64,000 bases of DNA from Bacteroidota bacterium (GTDB taxonomy: Bacteria > Bacteroidota > Ignavibacteria > OLB7). The stretch covers positions 100,956 through 164,955 of the forward strand of contig JAFDZV010000009.1 in assembly GCA_018266795.1 (NCBI GenBank), given 5' to 3'. The translations under genes were made by a program, and so were the position numbers. Positions 34,260-41,929 of this stretch are shown here, in pieces; the first letter of the stretch is position 1; every line of letters begins with the position of its first letter. Below the pieces are notes generated by a model, which worked only from the letters and a program-made list of their open reading frames with translations, did not search any database and was not told the origin of the DNA.

Positions 34260-35750
34260 TCACTCGTCAAGAACGAACTCCACAGAGATCGTAACCCAGG
34301 AGTCGGTGACGCGGTTGTGTTCGCGTGCAGGATTGAATCTCGGAAGCAACGAGACCACGCGGCGCGCCTCCTCATCAAGATCGGGACTCAACGATTTGGC
34401 AACTCCGGTCTCGCCGATCGTTCCATCCTCCAGCACATGGGCGTACACCGCCACAGTCCCTTCGGTCCCCCCGCGACGCGCTCCATCCGGATAGCGAATG
34501 CGCCGATGAAGGAATGCATGCATGGCGCTGTCGCCGATGGTGCACGCCGCCCGCTGCTCGGCGCGCGCCGAATCGGTCTGTTCGGAGCCATCCTCGTTCC
34601 AGTAGCGTGCGCGGACGATTTCCGTGTCGTTGCGGTAGACGATGCGTGCGCTCACGTTCCCGTTCGGAAAGTAGAAGGTCCACTCCGGCTCCTGCGTACT
34701 GCCGGCGGCGTAGACGCACCGGCCGCTCAGACTTCCATCGGCCATCCACTCCAGCGACGTTCCCACATGGCGGCCGTTCGCGAAACTGTCCGCATGCCAT
34801 ACCCGTCCGTTCTTGTACCAGGTCTGCCACAGCCCGTCCCACTCACTATGCACGTATGTGCCCTCCGATCGCTTCGCACCGTTCTCATACCATGTGGTGC
34901 CTACCCCCTCCGCCTTCCCGGCAACATACTCCTCGCGGGCGCTGAGCGTTCCGTTGTCGTACCACCACCGCCACAGCTTCTCCCGCTGGCCATTGTGATA
35001 CGCTCCCTCCGATTCCTTCTGTCCGTTGGAGTACCATTCCGTCGACATGCCGTTCCAGAGGCCCAGCGCATAGGTGTCAAGCTTGCTGAGCGTTCCGTCG
35101 CTGTACCATTCGCGGAATTCGCCATCCAGCGAGTCCATGGAATACCGCGTTCGGAAGCGCTTCGTTCCGCTCTCGTACCATCCGGCCCATTCTCCTTCCC
35201 GCTTCCCGTCCACATAGCTGCCGCGCTCTTTCAACTGGCGATTGGCGTGCCACCACTTCCAGGTGCCGGTTCCCTTCCCCGTATCGTATTCCGACCTGTA
35301 GCTCTGCACCCCGTTGTCATGCCAGCCCACCCAGACGCCGTTGTACTTGTCGTCCACGTAATGCCCGGAGTCCGCAAGACGGCCGTCGGTGTGCCACCGC
35401 TTCCAGAGACCCGTTCTCAGTCCGTGCACATAGGCTCCTTCGGACTCCGGCACACCGTTCTCGTGATAGTAGGTGCAGGTCCCGTACATCGTGGTGGGCT
35501 CCACCGTTGTGGAGAACGCGTGCATCTGTATCGTTCCGTCGGGGAAGTGATCGAAGATCTCGAACAGCGTATCATCGGCACGCTTCCATGTGCGATAGTA
35601 GTGCCTCGTCTCCACGTTCGCCGTGCGCTTCCACTGCCGGTCGAACCAGACGGTGTCCGGAGCCTGCGCATACGCTGTCGCCACGGCGCACAGCACGTGC
35701 AGCAGAAGGCTCGCGGCGAGGAGAGATATGGAACGTCCGGGATCGTTCAT
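34260..35750 (-). CDS. Secreted YwqK-like (MORN_2) repeat protein with a TonB C-terminal domain
   Basis: The protein has 496 residues from ATG 35750 (signal peptide SISLLAASLLLHVLCAVATAYA). About a dozen 22-24-residue repeats of the YwqK/MORN_2 type span residues ~60-390, each with a WY.NG or W..DG turn and an EGxY strand (KRWHTDGRLADSGHYVD, TEWYSNGQKESEGAYHNG, TWYENGAKRSEGTYV). The last ~90 residues are a TonB-type C-terminal domain (IRYPDGARRGGTEGTVAVYAHV, RVVSLLPRFNPAREHN, WVTISVEFVLDE) without the membrane anchor or Pro-rich spacer of a real TonB. Both elements are common separately in Bacteroidota. The protein is probably periplasmic. Its function is unknown. Confidence 0.82.
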   Translation of the reverse strand: MNDPGRSISLLAASLLLHVLCAVATAYAQAPDTVWFDRQWKRTANVETRHYYRTWKRADDTLFEIFDHFPDGTIQMHAFSTTVEPTTMYGTCTYYHENGVPESEGAYVHGLRTGLWKRWHTDGRLADSGHYVDDKYNGVWVGWHDNGVQSYRSEYDTGKGTGTWKWWHANRQLKERGSYVDGKREGEWAGWYESGTKRFRTRYSMDSLDGEFREWYSDGTLSKLDTYALGLWNGMSTEWYSNGQKESEGAYHNGQREKLWRWWYDNGTLSAREEYVAGKAEGVGTTWYENGAKRSEGTYVHSEWDGLWQTWYKNGRVWHADSFANGRHVGTSLEWMADGSLSGRCVYAAGSTQEPEWTFYFPNGNVSARIVYRNDTEIVRARYWNEDGSEQTDSARAEQRAACTIGDSAMHAFLHRRIRYPDGARRGGTEGTVAVYAHVLEDGTIGETGVAKSLSPDLDEEARRVVSLLPRFNPAREHNRVTDSWVTISVEFVLDE

Positions 35751-35988
35751 GGCGGACGAATATAGGTATCGCGGCGATGAATGCTTCGGACGATCGGCGC
35801 GCACGGTCCGAATCCCTGTGCCGGAAGCCGCACGCATCATTCAGACAATATGAACCCGGACGGAACGTCGCTACGCCCCCTGACCGCGGCTGAAACGTCG
35901 CAGCCTGCTCATGGCCTCCGGCATCACGAGCCATCACGCCGGTGCCGGCCGCATGGCCTCAACCCTTCACACAACCCAAACGACACAG

Positions 35989-36633
35989 ATGAAGATCGGA
36001 ATACTCGGTACGGGAAACGTAGGCCGCACACTCGGCACTGGGCTGATCGGCCTGGGCCACGAGGTGATGATCGGTTCGCGCGATGCCGCGAAGCCGGAGC
36101 TTCAGCAATGGGTGGCCGACAACGGCGCAGGTGCGTCTGCCGGCACGTTCGCGGATGCCGCGGCTCATGGCGAGATCGTGATGCTCTGCACATCGTGGAG
36201 CGGGCTGGAGAACGCGATCGCGCTTGCAACCCCGGCGAACGTTGCCGGCAAGGTCGTGCTGGATGTCACCAATCCGTTGGACTTCTCGCAGGGCACTCCG
36301 CCGCGGCTGGCGGTCGGGCACACGACATCGGGCGGAGAGCTGGTGCAGAGCTGGCTTCCGGATGCACACGTTGTGAAGGTGTTCAACATCGTCACTGCCG
36401 CGTTCATGGTGAACGGCCGGTTCGCCGAGGGAAACGCGGATATGTTCATTGCCGGCAACAACGATGACGCGAAGAGGGTTGCCGCACAGATCGTGACCGC
36501 GTTCAACTGGAACTGCCACGATCTGGGCGGCATCGAAGCCGCGCGTATCCTGGAGTACTATGCGCTCCTCTGGATCGTGTTCGGTTTCCGCACCGGGCAG
36601 TGGAACCATGCGTTCACGGTGGTACGGAAGTAA
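35989..36633 (+). CDS. NADPH-dependent F420 reductase-like oxidoreductase
   Basis: The protein has 214 residues from ATG 35989 (MKIGILGTGNVGRTLG, a Rossmann GxGxxG). MIGSRDA, VMLCTSWSGLENAI, VVLDVTNPLDF, VVKVFNIVTAAFM, and the C-terminal RILEYYALLWIVFGFRTGQWNHAF follow the family of F420H2:NADP oxidoreductase-like and related dinucleotide-binding proteins. No F420 biosynthesis gene is visible here, and many bacterial members probably use other substrates. The start is followed by an unbroken family match, so upstream ATGs at 35911 and 35953 are unlikely. Confidence 0.82.
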   Translation: MKIGILGTGNVGRTLGTGLIGLGHEVMIGSRDAAKPELQQWVADNGAGASAGTFADAAAHGEIVMLCTSWSGLENAIALATPANVAGKVVLDVTNPLDFSQGTPPRLAVGHTTSGGELVQSWLPDAHVVKVFNIVTAAFMVNGRFAEGNADMFIAGNNDDAKRVAAQIVTAFNWNCHDLGGIEAARILEYYALLWIVFGFRTGQWNHAFTVVRK

Positions 36634-36649
36634 TCGGTGCCTTGCGCCC

Positions 36650-36895
36650 GGGCCTTCGCACTTCACCGGCAGCCGGCTCATTCGTTGAGTTGGTGCTTGG
36701 AGCTTGGAGCTTGGTGCTTGGGTCTTCGCGATTCGCCGGCAACCCGTACGTTCGTTGAGTCGGTGCTCTGTGCTTCGTGCTTGGGTCTTCGCGATTCGCC
36801 GGCAGCCGGTACGTTCGTTGAGTCTGCGTTTCGCGCCCTGCTCCCGGGTCTTCGCAATTCGCTTACATCCGGTACATTCATGGCCAAGTTTCAAC
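36650..36895. repeat. Tandem repeat of 63/70-bp units made of 7-base sub-units
   Basis: Copies of a segment beginning GGGTCTTCGCGATTCGCC start at 36650, 36720, 36783 and 36846; spacings are 70, 63 and 63 bases, which are 10, 9 and 9 heptads. Each copy goes through CGGCAGCCGGTACGTTCGTT and ends in variable numbers of GGTGCTT-type heptads (TGCTTGG, AGCTTGG). The last copy is partial. The repeat fills the gap after the F420-reductase-like gene. Confidence 0.9.
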
Positions 36896-36896
36896 G

Positions 36897-36955
36897 CCCG
36901 GCGCAGCCGGGCGATCCATGTTCCAAAGCCCGGCATGGCCGGGCGGTCCAAACCC
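36897..36955. repeat. Two similar GCCCGGC/GCCGGGC hairpins
   Basis: Two copies of GCCCGGC-(3 bases)-GCCGGGCG-(1 base)-TCCA lie about 36 bases apart. Each forms a 7-bp GC stem. They sit between the 63-bp repeats and the heptads upstream of ybaB. Confidence 0.6.
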
Positions 36956-37013
36956 GACTCGTATCTGAACAAGAGCCGATAACTTGACAATCGCAGCGAT
37001 CTCTGTACCTTGA

Positions 37014-37048
37014 AACTACTGACCACTGACAACTGACAACTAACCAAG
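37014..37048. repeat. Heptad repeat upstream of ybaB (5 units)
   Basis: AACTACT, GACCACT, GACAACT, GACAACT and AACCAAG follow one another without a gap and end 7 bases before the ybaB start codon, so that the last unit supplies the AAGG of the ribosome-binding site. Confidence 0.8.
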
Positions 37049-37055
37049 GCATATC

Positions 37056-37385
37056 ATGTCCAACCCGATGATGCAGGCAATGGAACAGTTGCAGATGATG
37101 CAACAGAAGATGGCCGAGGCACAGGCTGCTCTCGAGTCCAAGATGATCGTTCAGGAAGGTGGAGGCGGCATGCTGAGCGTGACCGTGAACGGACTCGGAC
37201 GCCTGATGCGGCTTCAACTTTCGCCGGAGGCGCTGGCAACGGATGATCGCGAGATGCTGGAGGATCTGCTGATCGCCACCATCAACCGCGCGCTCGAAGT
37301 GGCGAAGGAGACGGCCAACGAGGATATCGGAGCGGCGACGCGCGGACTGATGCCGAACATCCCGGGGCTGGACCTCCCGATGTAA
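37056..37385 (+). CDS. ybaB: YbaB/EbfC nucleoid-associated protein
   Basis: The protein has 109 residues, the family length. A Met/Gln-rich N-terminal helix (MQAMEQLQMMQQKMAEAQAAL) is followed by SVTVNGLGRLMRLQLSPEAL and a C-terminal helix (MLEDLLIATINRALEVAKE), the YbaB/EbfC outline. The dimer binds DNA in the nucleoid. It usually neighbours dnaX and recR, but these are absent here. AAGG stands 7 bases before the ATG and belongs to a heptad repeat. Confidence 0.92.
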   Translation: MSNPMMQAMEQLQMMQQKMAEAQAALESKMIVQEGGGGMLSVTVNGLGRLMRLQLSPEALATDDREMLEDLLIATINRALEVAKETANEDIGAATRGLMPNIPGLDLPM

Positions 37386-37418
37386 ACGGAATCTCCCAAC
37401 GCAAACGGAACGCGCCAC

Positions 37419-38222
37419 ATGAACAACACTCATCGCACGCTGCTGGAGGGGATCGACTTTCCGGTGATCGGAATGGTTCATCTGAAACCGCTCCCGGGCG
37501 CATATGGATTCGGTGGGTCGCTTGAAGCCGTGTGTGCCGCTGCGTTGGAGGATGCCCGGGCACTGATCGATGGAGGAATCGATGCGCTGATGGTGGAGAA
37601 CTACGGCGACGTTCCGTTCAGGAAAGCGATGACGGAACCGCACACCACTGCTGCCATGACCGCCATCGCCCTGGAGCTGCGCCGTCTCACGACGAAGCCG
37701 ATCGGCATCAATGTGCTGCGGAACGATCCGCGCGCCGCACTGGGCATCGCAGCCGCGGTTGGGGCGCAGATGATTCGCGTAAATGTTCACACCGGCGCCA
37801 TGCTGACGGACCAGGGGGTGATCGAAGGCGATGCGCACAACACGCTGGCGTATCGCCGCATGCTCGGCACCGGCGCGCTGATACTTGCGGACGTACACGT
37901 GAAGCATGCCGCGCCGCTTGCCCCCATCCCCATCGAAGTTGCCGCTGCCGACGCCGCCGAGCGCGGCTGCGCCGATGCCTTGATCGTCACCGGAAGCCGT
38001 ACGGGCTCGGGTGCGAACATCGATGAGATTGCGCGTGTGCGCAATGCCGTGAGCGCACCGGTGCTCGTTGGCAGCGGCGTTACCGCAGATACCATCGGTT
38101 CGCTGCGCGGGCTGTGCGACGGCGTGATCGTTGGAAGCTGGCTGAAGGTGGACGGCAACGCCCACGCGGCCGTTGACCGCGAGCGCGTGGAGCGCATCGT
38201 GGCCGCAGCCCGCGAGGGCTGA
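37419..38222 (+). CDS. BtpA/SgcQ-family TIM-barrel protein
   Basis: The protein has 267 residues. The BtpA outline is complete: PVIGMVHLKPLPGAYGF, GGIDALMVENYGDVPF, PIGINVLRNDPRAALGIAAAVGA, IRVNVHTGAMLTDQGVIEG, ILADVHVKHAAPL, ALIVTGSRTGS and APVLVGSGVTADTI. BtpA was named for photosystem I assembly in cyanobacteria, while SgcQ-type members occur with sugar genes; the general reaction is not established. The gene lies 33 bases after ybaB, so the two are probably co-transcribed. An intrinsic terminator follows. Confidence 0.9.
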   Translation: MNNTHRTLLEGIDFPVIGMVHLKPLPGAYGFGGSLEAVCAAALEDARALIDGGIDALMVENYGDVPFRKAMTEPHTTAAMTAIALELRRLTTKPIGINVLRNDPRAALGIAAAVGAQMIRVNVHTGAMLTDQGVIEGDAHNTLAYRRMLGTGALILADVHVKHAAPLAPIPIEVAAADAAERGCADALIVTGSRTGSGANIDEIARVRNAVSAPVLVGSGVTADTIGSLRGLCDGVIVGSWLKVDGNAHAAVDRERVERIVAAAREG

Positions 38223-38271
38223 AACATGCAGCGCCTGTCGCAGTTGAAGGGTGAACAGGAATCGTATCAGC

Positions 38272-38312
38272 GAAAAGCGGCAAACGGATTGATCAACCGC
38301 TTGCCGCTTTTC
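38272..38312 (+). terminator. Intrinsic terminator after the BtpA-family gene
   Basis: GAAAAGCGGCAAACGG and CCGCTTGCCGCTTTTC pair with one mismatch around a 9-base loop, 50 bases after the stop. The A-run and T-run at the base let it work in both directions, also for the minus-strand lipoprotein gene at 38426. Confidence 0.8.
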
Positions 38313-38425
38313 GTTGACGATGCCGCAGAAGTGCTTCGTTCTCTCGACACATCCCACTGACCTCCGACCAAGGCCCGGCCGATGCCCCGGCATCGGGCCG
38401 AGCGTACTACCAACAAGGCACTCCC

Positions 38426-38875
38426 TTACTGCTTGTCCAGCACGTTGACGTAGGCGCTGGTTGCCGCTCCGCCGGAGGTCGTGCTGCCGATTCCGGTGGC
38501 GGCATCCGGGCCTACGATGCCGGACGGCGTCGGGTTCGGCACCACTTCCAGGCTCAGCACGGTTCCGCTGACGGCATAGATTCCCTTGAGGCTCTTGGAG
38601 GGAAGTGTGATCGTGATCTCGCGTATCGAGGAACTTGCGGAGCTGCCGGACGTGGTATAGGTTCCATTCACATCGGTACCATCGATCGTGAACACGGCGT
38701 CGCCTCCGCTCTTGAAATTGGCGGTGAGGCTGGTGGTGGCACCGAAACCAAGACCAACCGTACCACTCTTCCATACACCGACAATGGCCTGCCCGGCAGG
38801 ATCGGTTACAGCGTCGGTACAGCCCGCAACGGCAACTACAGTCAGAACTGCAAGCGCAGCAAGCAGCTTTCTCAT
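38426..38875 (-). CDS. Lipocalin-like lipoprotein
   Basis: The protein has 149 residues. AGGAG lies 7 bases before the ATG at 38875 and only 1 base before the ATG at 38881, so the former is chosen. A lipoprotein signal (MRKLLAALAVLTVVAVAGC) precedes a small beta-rich domain: IVGVWKSGTVGLGFGATTSLTANF, DAVFTIDGTDVNGTYT, GIYAVSGTVLSLEVV. This resembles lipocalin-like domains of Bacteroidota lipoproteins. The ligand is unknown. Confidence 0.75.
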   Translation of the reverse strand: MRKLLAALAVLTVVAVAGCTDAVTDPAGQAIVGVWKSGTVGLGFGATTSLTANFKSGGDAVFTIDGTDVNGTYTTSGSSASSSIREITITLPSKSLKGIYAVSGTVLSLEVVPNPTPSGIVGPDAATGIGSTTSGGAATSAYVNVLDKQ

Positions 38876-39044
38876 GAACATACTCCTGAATGTTGGTAGA
38901 AGAACAAGCTGGGATTGATCCGTTCGTGCGCGTTCAGCGCGTTGGAGCGACAGGCCGGGCGCGAGTTTCCGTCGCGCCGATGGAGTGGCCCAAATTACTC
39001 CCATGTATTTCGAACCGCAACACACACGCCCTCACCGACGCGCT

Positions 39045-39080
39045 CGCTCACGATCGCGTTCGCTCACGATCGTGTTCGCT
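39045..39080. repeat. Short tandem repeat of 16 bp
   Basis: CGCTCACGATCGCGTT is followed directly by CGCTCACGATCGTGTT and a partial third copy. It lies in the 316-base gap between two minus-strand genes. Nothing else was recognised in that gap. Confidence 0.6.
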
Positions 39081-39191
39081 GGAAGTCGCGTTCCCAATGG
39101 AGCGTGGCATACGGGCAGCCTCGCGATTGTTGCGCACCGTACACATTGACATCCTTCACCACATGTCGCGCGGCGAACATCGCGGCAGCGG

Positions 39192-41603
39192 TCAATGCAT
39201 CACCACAACCTTCGCGGTGGCGGCTCGCCCGGCAGATGTTGCGCGGATCAGATAGGTCCCGGCCGGCACCCGGGCGACGGCGTCGAGGCTTACATGACCT
39301 CCGGCCCATTCACGCATCACCTTCCGCACGACCACAGTACCCCGAAGGTCCACCGCCTCGAGTCGTACCTCGTGCGCACCGGCCAGGCCGCTCACGTCGA
39401 ACGTGAATGCGGTGCCGTCGTACGCCGGAGACGTGATCATCATTCCGGAGATGTCCGCATCCCGGCCGGCGGCTACGCCGCTTGTCCGTACCAGCGCTCC
39501 GCGATACGGGATCGTGTAGGATGCGTTCGTTCGCACGTTCGTGAAGAGGCGCTGCACGCCGTTCTGATATCGCACAACAACGCTGTCGGCATCGGCGGAC
39601 GGCCCTACGCCGAAGTGAAGCATGTTGCTGTTCTGCGATGCGGTTGCTCCGCTGCCGGCCCCCTGCAGGTCGCGGGTCAGGCGCATGCCGCCGGCGTAGA
39701 CGGTAACCGTTGTGCCGTAGGCATCCATGGGAATGCTGTCCGCCGGGCTGCCTGTAAGGCGGAACTCCAGCCAGTTGCCGTTGCGCGGGACATCGTTGCG
39801 GAACACCTTCACGGCATCGGTGGGGCTGGCCACTACCAGATCCAGATCGCCGTCGCGATCCAGATCCAGGCGCACTGCCGTCCAGGCCCCGTGAATCAAA
39901 GGCCCGGTGTGCCAGGTGATATCCTTCATGTGGAAGTTCTTCTCCGGCCCCTCGTTCAGATACATGCGCGATAGCCGTCGCGGCTCTCCGTTCGTCCCGA
40001 CCTTGCTGTAGGAGTACTGGCAGTGCCACAGATCCAGCCAGCCATCCAGATCCAGGTCGAGCCATACAACGCCGGCATTCATCTCGAAGAACTTCACCCC
40101 CATCTGACGATGTACTTCGGTAAAGGTGTTGCCCGCATCGTCGTTGTGCCGATACACAAGCGACGGATTGGAGACCGAGCCGCGCCAGTCCGGATGGCCG
40201 AGGTTGCCGACAACGACATCCATCCGTCCGTCGTTGTTGAAGTCTCCCCAGTCGCATCCGATGCCGTGCCCGAAGTAGTACGGCTCCGCAGTCGGCACGC
40301 CGCGCAATCCGGTTGCGGCCCCCTCTTCGGAGAACGTTCCATCATGCCGGTTGCGATACACCAGATCGGGCGCCAGGCGATAGGTCGCTACGAAGATGTC
40401 CGTCCACCCATCTCCATCAACGTCGCACGGGCTCGCGCCCCAGCAGTCCAGATAGGAGCTGCCGTCCGGGCTACCGGCCAGTTCCGCGGGGTTGATCCCG
40501 GCCGCGTCGGTGACGCGCACGAAGGTGCCGTCGCCATTCCCCTTCCAGAGCTGATCGGGGAAGTACTCCTCCTGCCCGTTGTTTTCCGTGCGGCCGTTCG
40601 CGATGTACAGATCCAGTTTTCCATCGTGATTGAAATCGAACCAGATCGGCATCACGGTTGGATAGGGATTCGAGAAGCCTGACGCAGCGGTCACATCGGT
40701 GAACGTTCCATCGCCGTTGTTGCGATAGATCCTGTCGCCGGCGCCGCCGTTCACAGCGTAGCAATCAATCCTGCCATCGTTGTCGAAGTCACCCCACACG
40801 CTGGCGCCAGCCTGGATTCCGATGGCGGCCGTCACATTGCGGAACGTGCCGTCGCCGTTGTTCTGGAAGAAGAGGTTGCCAACCGCGAGATCGTCCCAGC
40901 CGTCGCCGTTCCAATCCGCCACGCTGACGCGGGCGCCGGCGAATGGTTTACCCGCGGAGTCCGTGATGCCTGCGCTCTTGGCGATATCAACCAGCGTTGC
41001 AGCCGGAGCGGGCTTCGATGTGGTGCCGTTCTGGAAGTCGTACTGCACCAGTGCGCGCACGTAGAAATCACCCCGCGCCAGATAGTACAATCCCGGGAAG
41101 CCAAGCGAATTCTGGGTTACAGGGTCGTAGAGGAACGAGGTGTTGGTACCGAGCTGCTGCGCATCGGCAGCGAACCACGGGCCGCCCGGCTGAACGTGAT
41201 GCTGCACCACGATCCTGTCGTATCCATCGTAATGCAGATTGGCCGCGCGAACGTTCACCGTATCCCAGCCCGGCTTGCCGCTGTAGTGAACCACGATCGG
41301 ATCGCCGAGCGTGTTGTAGCTCCACACCGAACTCGTTGGCGGAAGCGCCCCTTCCGATGGGTCGCCGACGATGTAGAGCGTGTCGTCGCCGGCCGTTGTT
41401 CCATCGAAGTAGACGTAGAGTTCCAGCAACTGGCATGGCCCTGCCGGCACCAGGAACATCGTCTCCTCCCATCCAACCTGCGAGCCGTTGTCGTGCGAAC
41501 CGGGCGTTCCGCTGTCGCGCTTCAGCAGCGACGGCTGCGCCGCCAGCAGGACGGGCGTCAGCAACAGGGCAAGAAATGCGATCGGCCGGGATATGCGATT
41601 CAT
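39192..41603 (-). CDS. T9SS-exported FG-GAP/VCBS propeller protein with ASPIC/UnbV domain
   Basis: The protein has 803 residues from ATG 41603 (signal peptide RPIAFLALLLTPVLLAAQ). An N-terminal beta-sandwich (residues ~20-200) is followed by FG-GAP/VCBS blades with calcium loops (VADWNGDGWDDLAVG, WGDFDNDGRIDCYAV, FDFNHDGKLDLYIANG, CDVDGDGWTDIFVATY, CDWGDFNNDGRMDVVVGN, LDLDRDGDLDLVVA). An ASPIC/UnbV domain follows (LEFRLTGSPADSIPMDAYGTTVTV, HFGVGPSADADSVVVRY). The last ~70 residues are a Por-type sorting domain (VRLEAVDLRGTVVV, VPAGTYLIRATS). It is a surface or secreted protein of unknown ligand. Such proteins are frequent in Bacteroidota and Planctomycetota. Confidence 0.88.
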   Translation of the reverse strand: MNRISRPIAFLALLLTPVLLAAQPSLLKRDSGTPGSHDNGSQVGWEETMFLVPAGPCQLLELYVYFDGTTAGDDTLYIVGDPSEGALPPTSSVWSYNTLGDPIVVHYSGKPGWDTVNVRAANLHYDGYDRIVVQHHVQPGGPWFAADAQQLGTNTSFLYDPVTQNSLGFPGLYYLARGDFYVRALVQYDFQNGTTSKPAPAATLVDIAKSAGITDSAGKPFAGARVSVADWNGDGWDDLAVGNLFFQNNGDGTFRNVTAAIGIQAGASVWGDFDNDGRIDCYAVNGGAGDRIYRNNGDGTFTDVTAASGFSNPYPTVMPIWFDFNHDGKLDLYIANGRTENNGQEEYFPDQLWKGNGDGTFVRVTDAAGINPAELAGSPDGSSYLDCWGASPCDVDGDGWTDIFVATYRLAPDLVYRNRHDGTFSEEGAATGLRGVPTAEPYYFGHGIGCDWGDFNNDGRMDVVVGNLGHPDWRGSVSNPSLVYRHNDDAGNTFTEVHRQMGVKFFEMNAGVVWLDLDLDGWLDLWHCQYSYSKVGTNGEPRRLSRMYLNEGPEKNFHMKDITWHTGPLIHGAWTAVRLDLDRDGDLDLVVASPTDAVKVFRNDVPRNGNWLEFRLTGSPADSIPMDAYGTTVTVYAGGMRLTRDLQGAGSGATASQNSNMLHFGVGPSADADSVVVRYQNGVQRLFTNVRTNASYTIPYRGALVRTSGVAAGRDADISGMMITSPAYDGTAFTFDVSGLAGAHEVRLEAVDLRGTVVVRKVMREWAGGHVSLDAVARVPAGTYLIRATSAGRAATAKVVVMH

Positions 41604-41929
41604 GTGCGTAACCGGTTGATTGTTGTTGAAAGCGGGGGAGAAGACCTGCCGCGCAGGCCCGGGATGGCATGAGTCCTGGCCATCGAAGCTATCACCCACG
41701 AAATGAAAAGCCAAACGGCGGCGCGCAGCGATCCCGCCTCGGGATTCCAATTCGTAAGCGAGAGAAACATTGACGCACGTTGCGGCGTTGTTGCGGTAAC
41801 ACCGGCTCGCCACGCGCGAGCATCATGTATTACCGCCGGTCGTCGATCGCTCTCCCGCGATGATGCGCAAGCGTTGCACAACATCAGCGTCCCCGAACTC
41901 CCGGACGCGGCGGCGGCCTTTCATCAGCA
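41604..41929. other. Divergent intergenic region, 326 bases
   Basis: It lies between the start of the UnbV protein gene (minus) and the MATE gene (plus), so both promoters should be here. No clear promoter, operator or repeat was seen. Confidence 0.4.

Noticed and set aside
35959..37047. A 362-codon minus-strand frame with tandem NERTGCRRIAKTQ repeats
   Set aside because: The repeats come from the 63-bp DNA repeat, whose length happens to be a multiple of three. The frame also runs antisense through the F420-reductase-like gene.
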